Shown here piece after piece: positions 5,503-5,855 of a stretch of 5,855 bases of DNA. The DNA comes from Verrucomicrobiota bacterium. Lineage in GTDB: Bacteria > Verrucomicrobiota > Kiritimatiellia > CAIQIC01 > Lenti-01. A model generated the notes under the pieces. It saw only the letters and a program-made list of their open reading frames with translations, made no database searches and was not told the origin of the DNA. The position numbers and the translations under genes were made by a program. The stretch is from NCBI GenBank assembly GCA_022709625.1, contig JAKLIL010000127.1:1-5855 (forward strand). Direction: 5' to 3'. Numbering within the stretch: the first letter of the stretch is position 1; every line of letters begins with the position of its first letter.

Positions 5503-5855
5503 TCAGCCCGCGAGGGCCTTGAGGTCGGCGTCGACGGTGGTGATGGGGGCGAGGCCGAATTTTTCGACCAGGACGTTCAGGACCGTGGGGGAGACGAACG
5601 CGGGGAGGGAGGGCCCGATGCGGATGTTCTTGATGCCGAGGGAGAGGAGCGTCAGCAGGATGCAGACGGCTTTCTGCTCGTACCAGGAGAGCACCAGCGA
5701 GAGGGGCAGGTCGTTCACGCCGCAGTTGAAGACCTTGGCGAGGGCGACGGCCACCTGGATGGCGGAGTAGGCGTCGTTGCACTGGCCCATGTCGAGCAGG
5801 CGCGGGATCCCGCCGATGTCGCCGAGCTGGTCCTGCAGGTGGTTGAACCGGAACT
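5503..5855 (-). CDS. hcp: hybrid cluster protein (hydroxylamine reductase), C-terminal part
   Basis: The frame is open from the window edge to TGA (5505-5503), giving the last 116 residues; the N-terminal cysteine cluster is outside. GDIGGIPRLLDMGQCNDAYS and WYEQKAV are diagnostic for Hcp. By alignment from memory with E. coli Hcp, fragment Cys25 corresponds to Cys458, Glu59 to Glu492 and Lys61 to Lys494; the first two are ligands of the hybrid Fe-S-O cluster and the lysine lies beside it. The fragment ends with the usual IGPSLPAFVSP and D-x-D-LKAL tail. Hcp is a cytoplasmic redox enzyme known to reduce hydroxylamine in vitro and now linked to nitric oxide reduction and protein S-nitrosylation. 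The adjacent Rrf2 gene would suit NO- or redox-responsive control. Only 3 of 116 codons end in A or T, stricter than in the neighbouring genes. Confidence 0.97.
   Translation of the reverse strand, partial: FRFNHLQDQLGDIGGIPRLLDMGQCNDAYSAIQVAVALAKVFNCGVNDLPLSLVLSWYEQKAVCILLTLLSLGIKNIRIGPSLPAFVSPTVLNVLVEKFGLAPITTVDADLKALAG

Overview
The window is 5,855 bases of GC-rich, densely coding bacterial chromosome. It holds nine genes: five on the plus strand on the left, four on the minus strand on the right, the two groups meeting tail to tail. I see no mobile element, CRISPR array, rRNA or tRNA. The gene content (hypC for [NiFe]-hydrogenase maturation, hemW, hcp, and an Rrf2 regulator with three cysteines) suggests an anaerobe or facultative anaerobe handling Fe-S/hydrogenase chemistry and nitrosative or redox stress. 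The phylum cannot be fixed from sequence alone. High GC, a GYF_2-DUF975 membrane protein, a probable DUF6941 protein and A-rich Shine-Dalgarno sequences would fit the PVC group (for example Kiritimatiellota or Verrucomicrobiota), but that is a weak inference.

Plus strand (1-3687): the 3' end of a HAD-family phosphohydrolase gene; pyk (pyruvate kinase, of the type expected not to need K+); a gap of 94 bases with a candidate sigma-70-like promoter; then a tight three-gene group made of a small uncharacterised protein (probably DUF6941), hypC and hemW, with gaps of 6 and 17 bases. The same nine bases, AAAGGAAAC, precede three of the plus-strand starts and a one-mismatch version precedes one minus-strand gene.

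Minus strand (read from 5855 down to 3684): the C-terminal part of hcp (hybrid cluster protein), a regulatory spacer, an Rrf2-family Fe-S-type repressor gene, a GYF_2-DUF975 membrane protein and a small four-helix membrane protein that share a probable transcript. The last of these overlaps the hemW stop codon by four bases.

The most interesting place is the 128-base hcp-rrf2 spacer. It contains a near-perfect 22-bp AT-rich palindrome (5472-5493) that looks like an Rrf2-type operator, followed within nine bases by a strong GC hairpin with a U-rich tail (5424-5462) pointing the same way. Together these suggest that hcp, its likely regulator and two poorly characterised membrane proteins form a stress-responsive locus, with either a terminator or an attenuator between hcp and the regulator.
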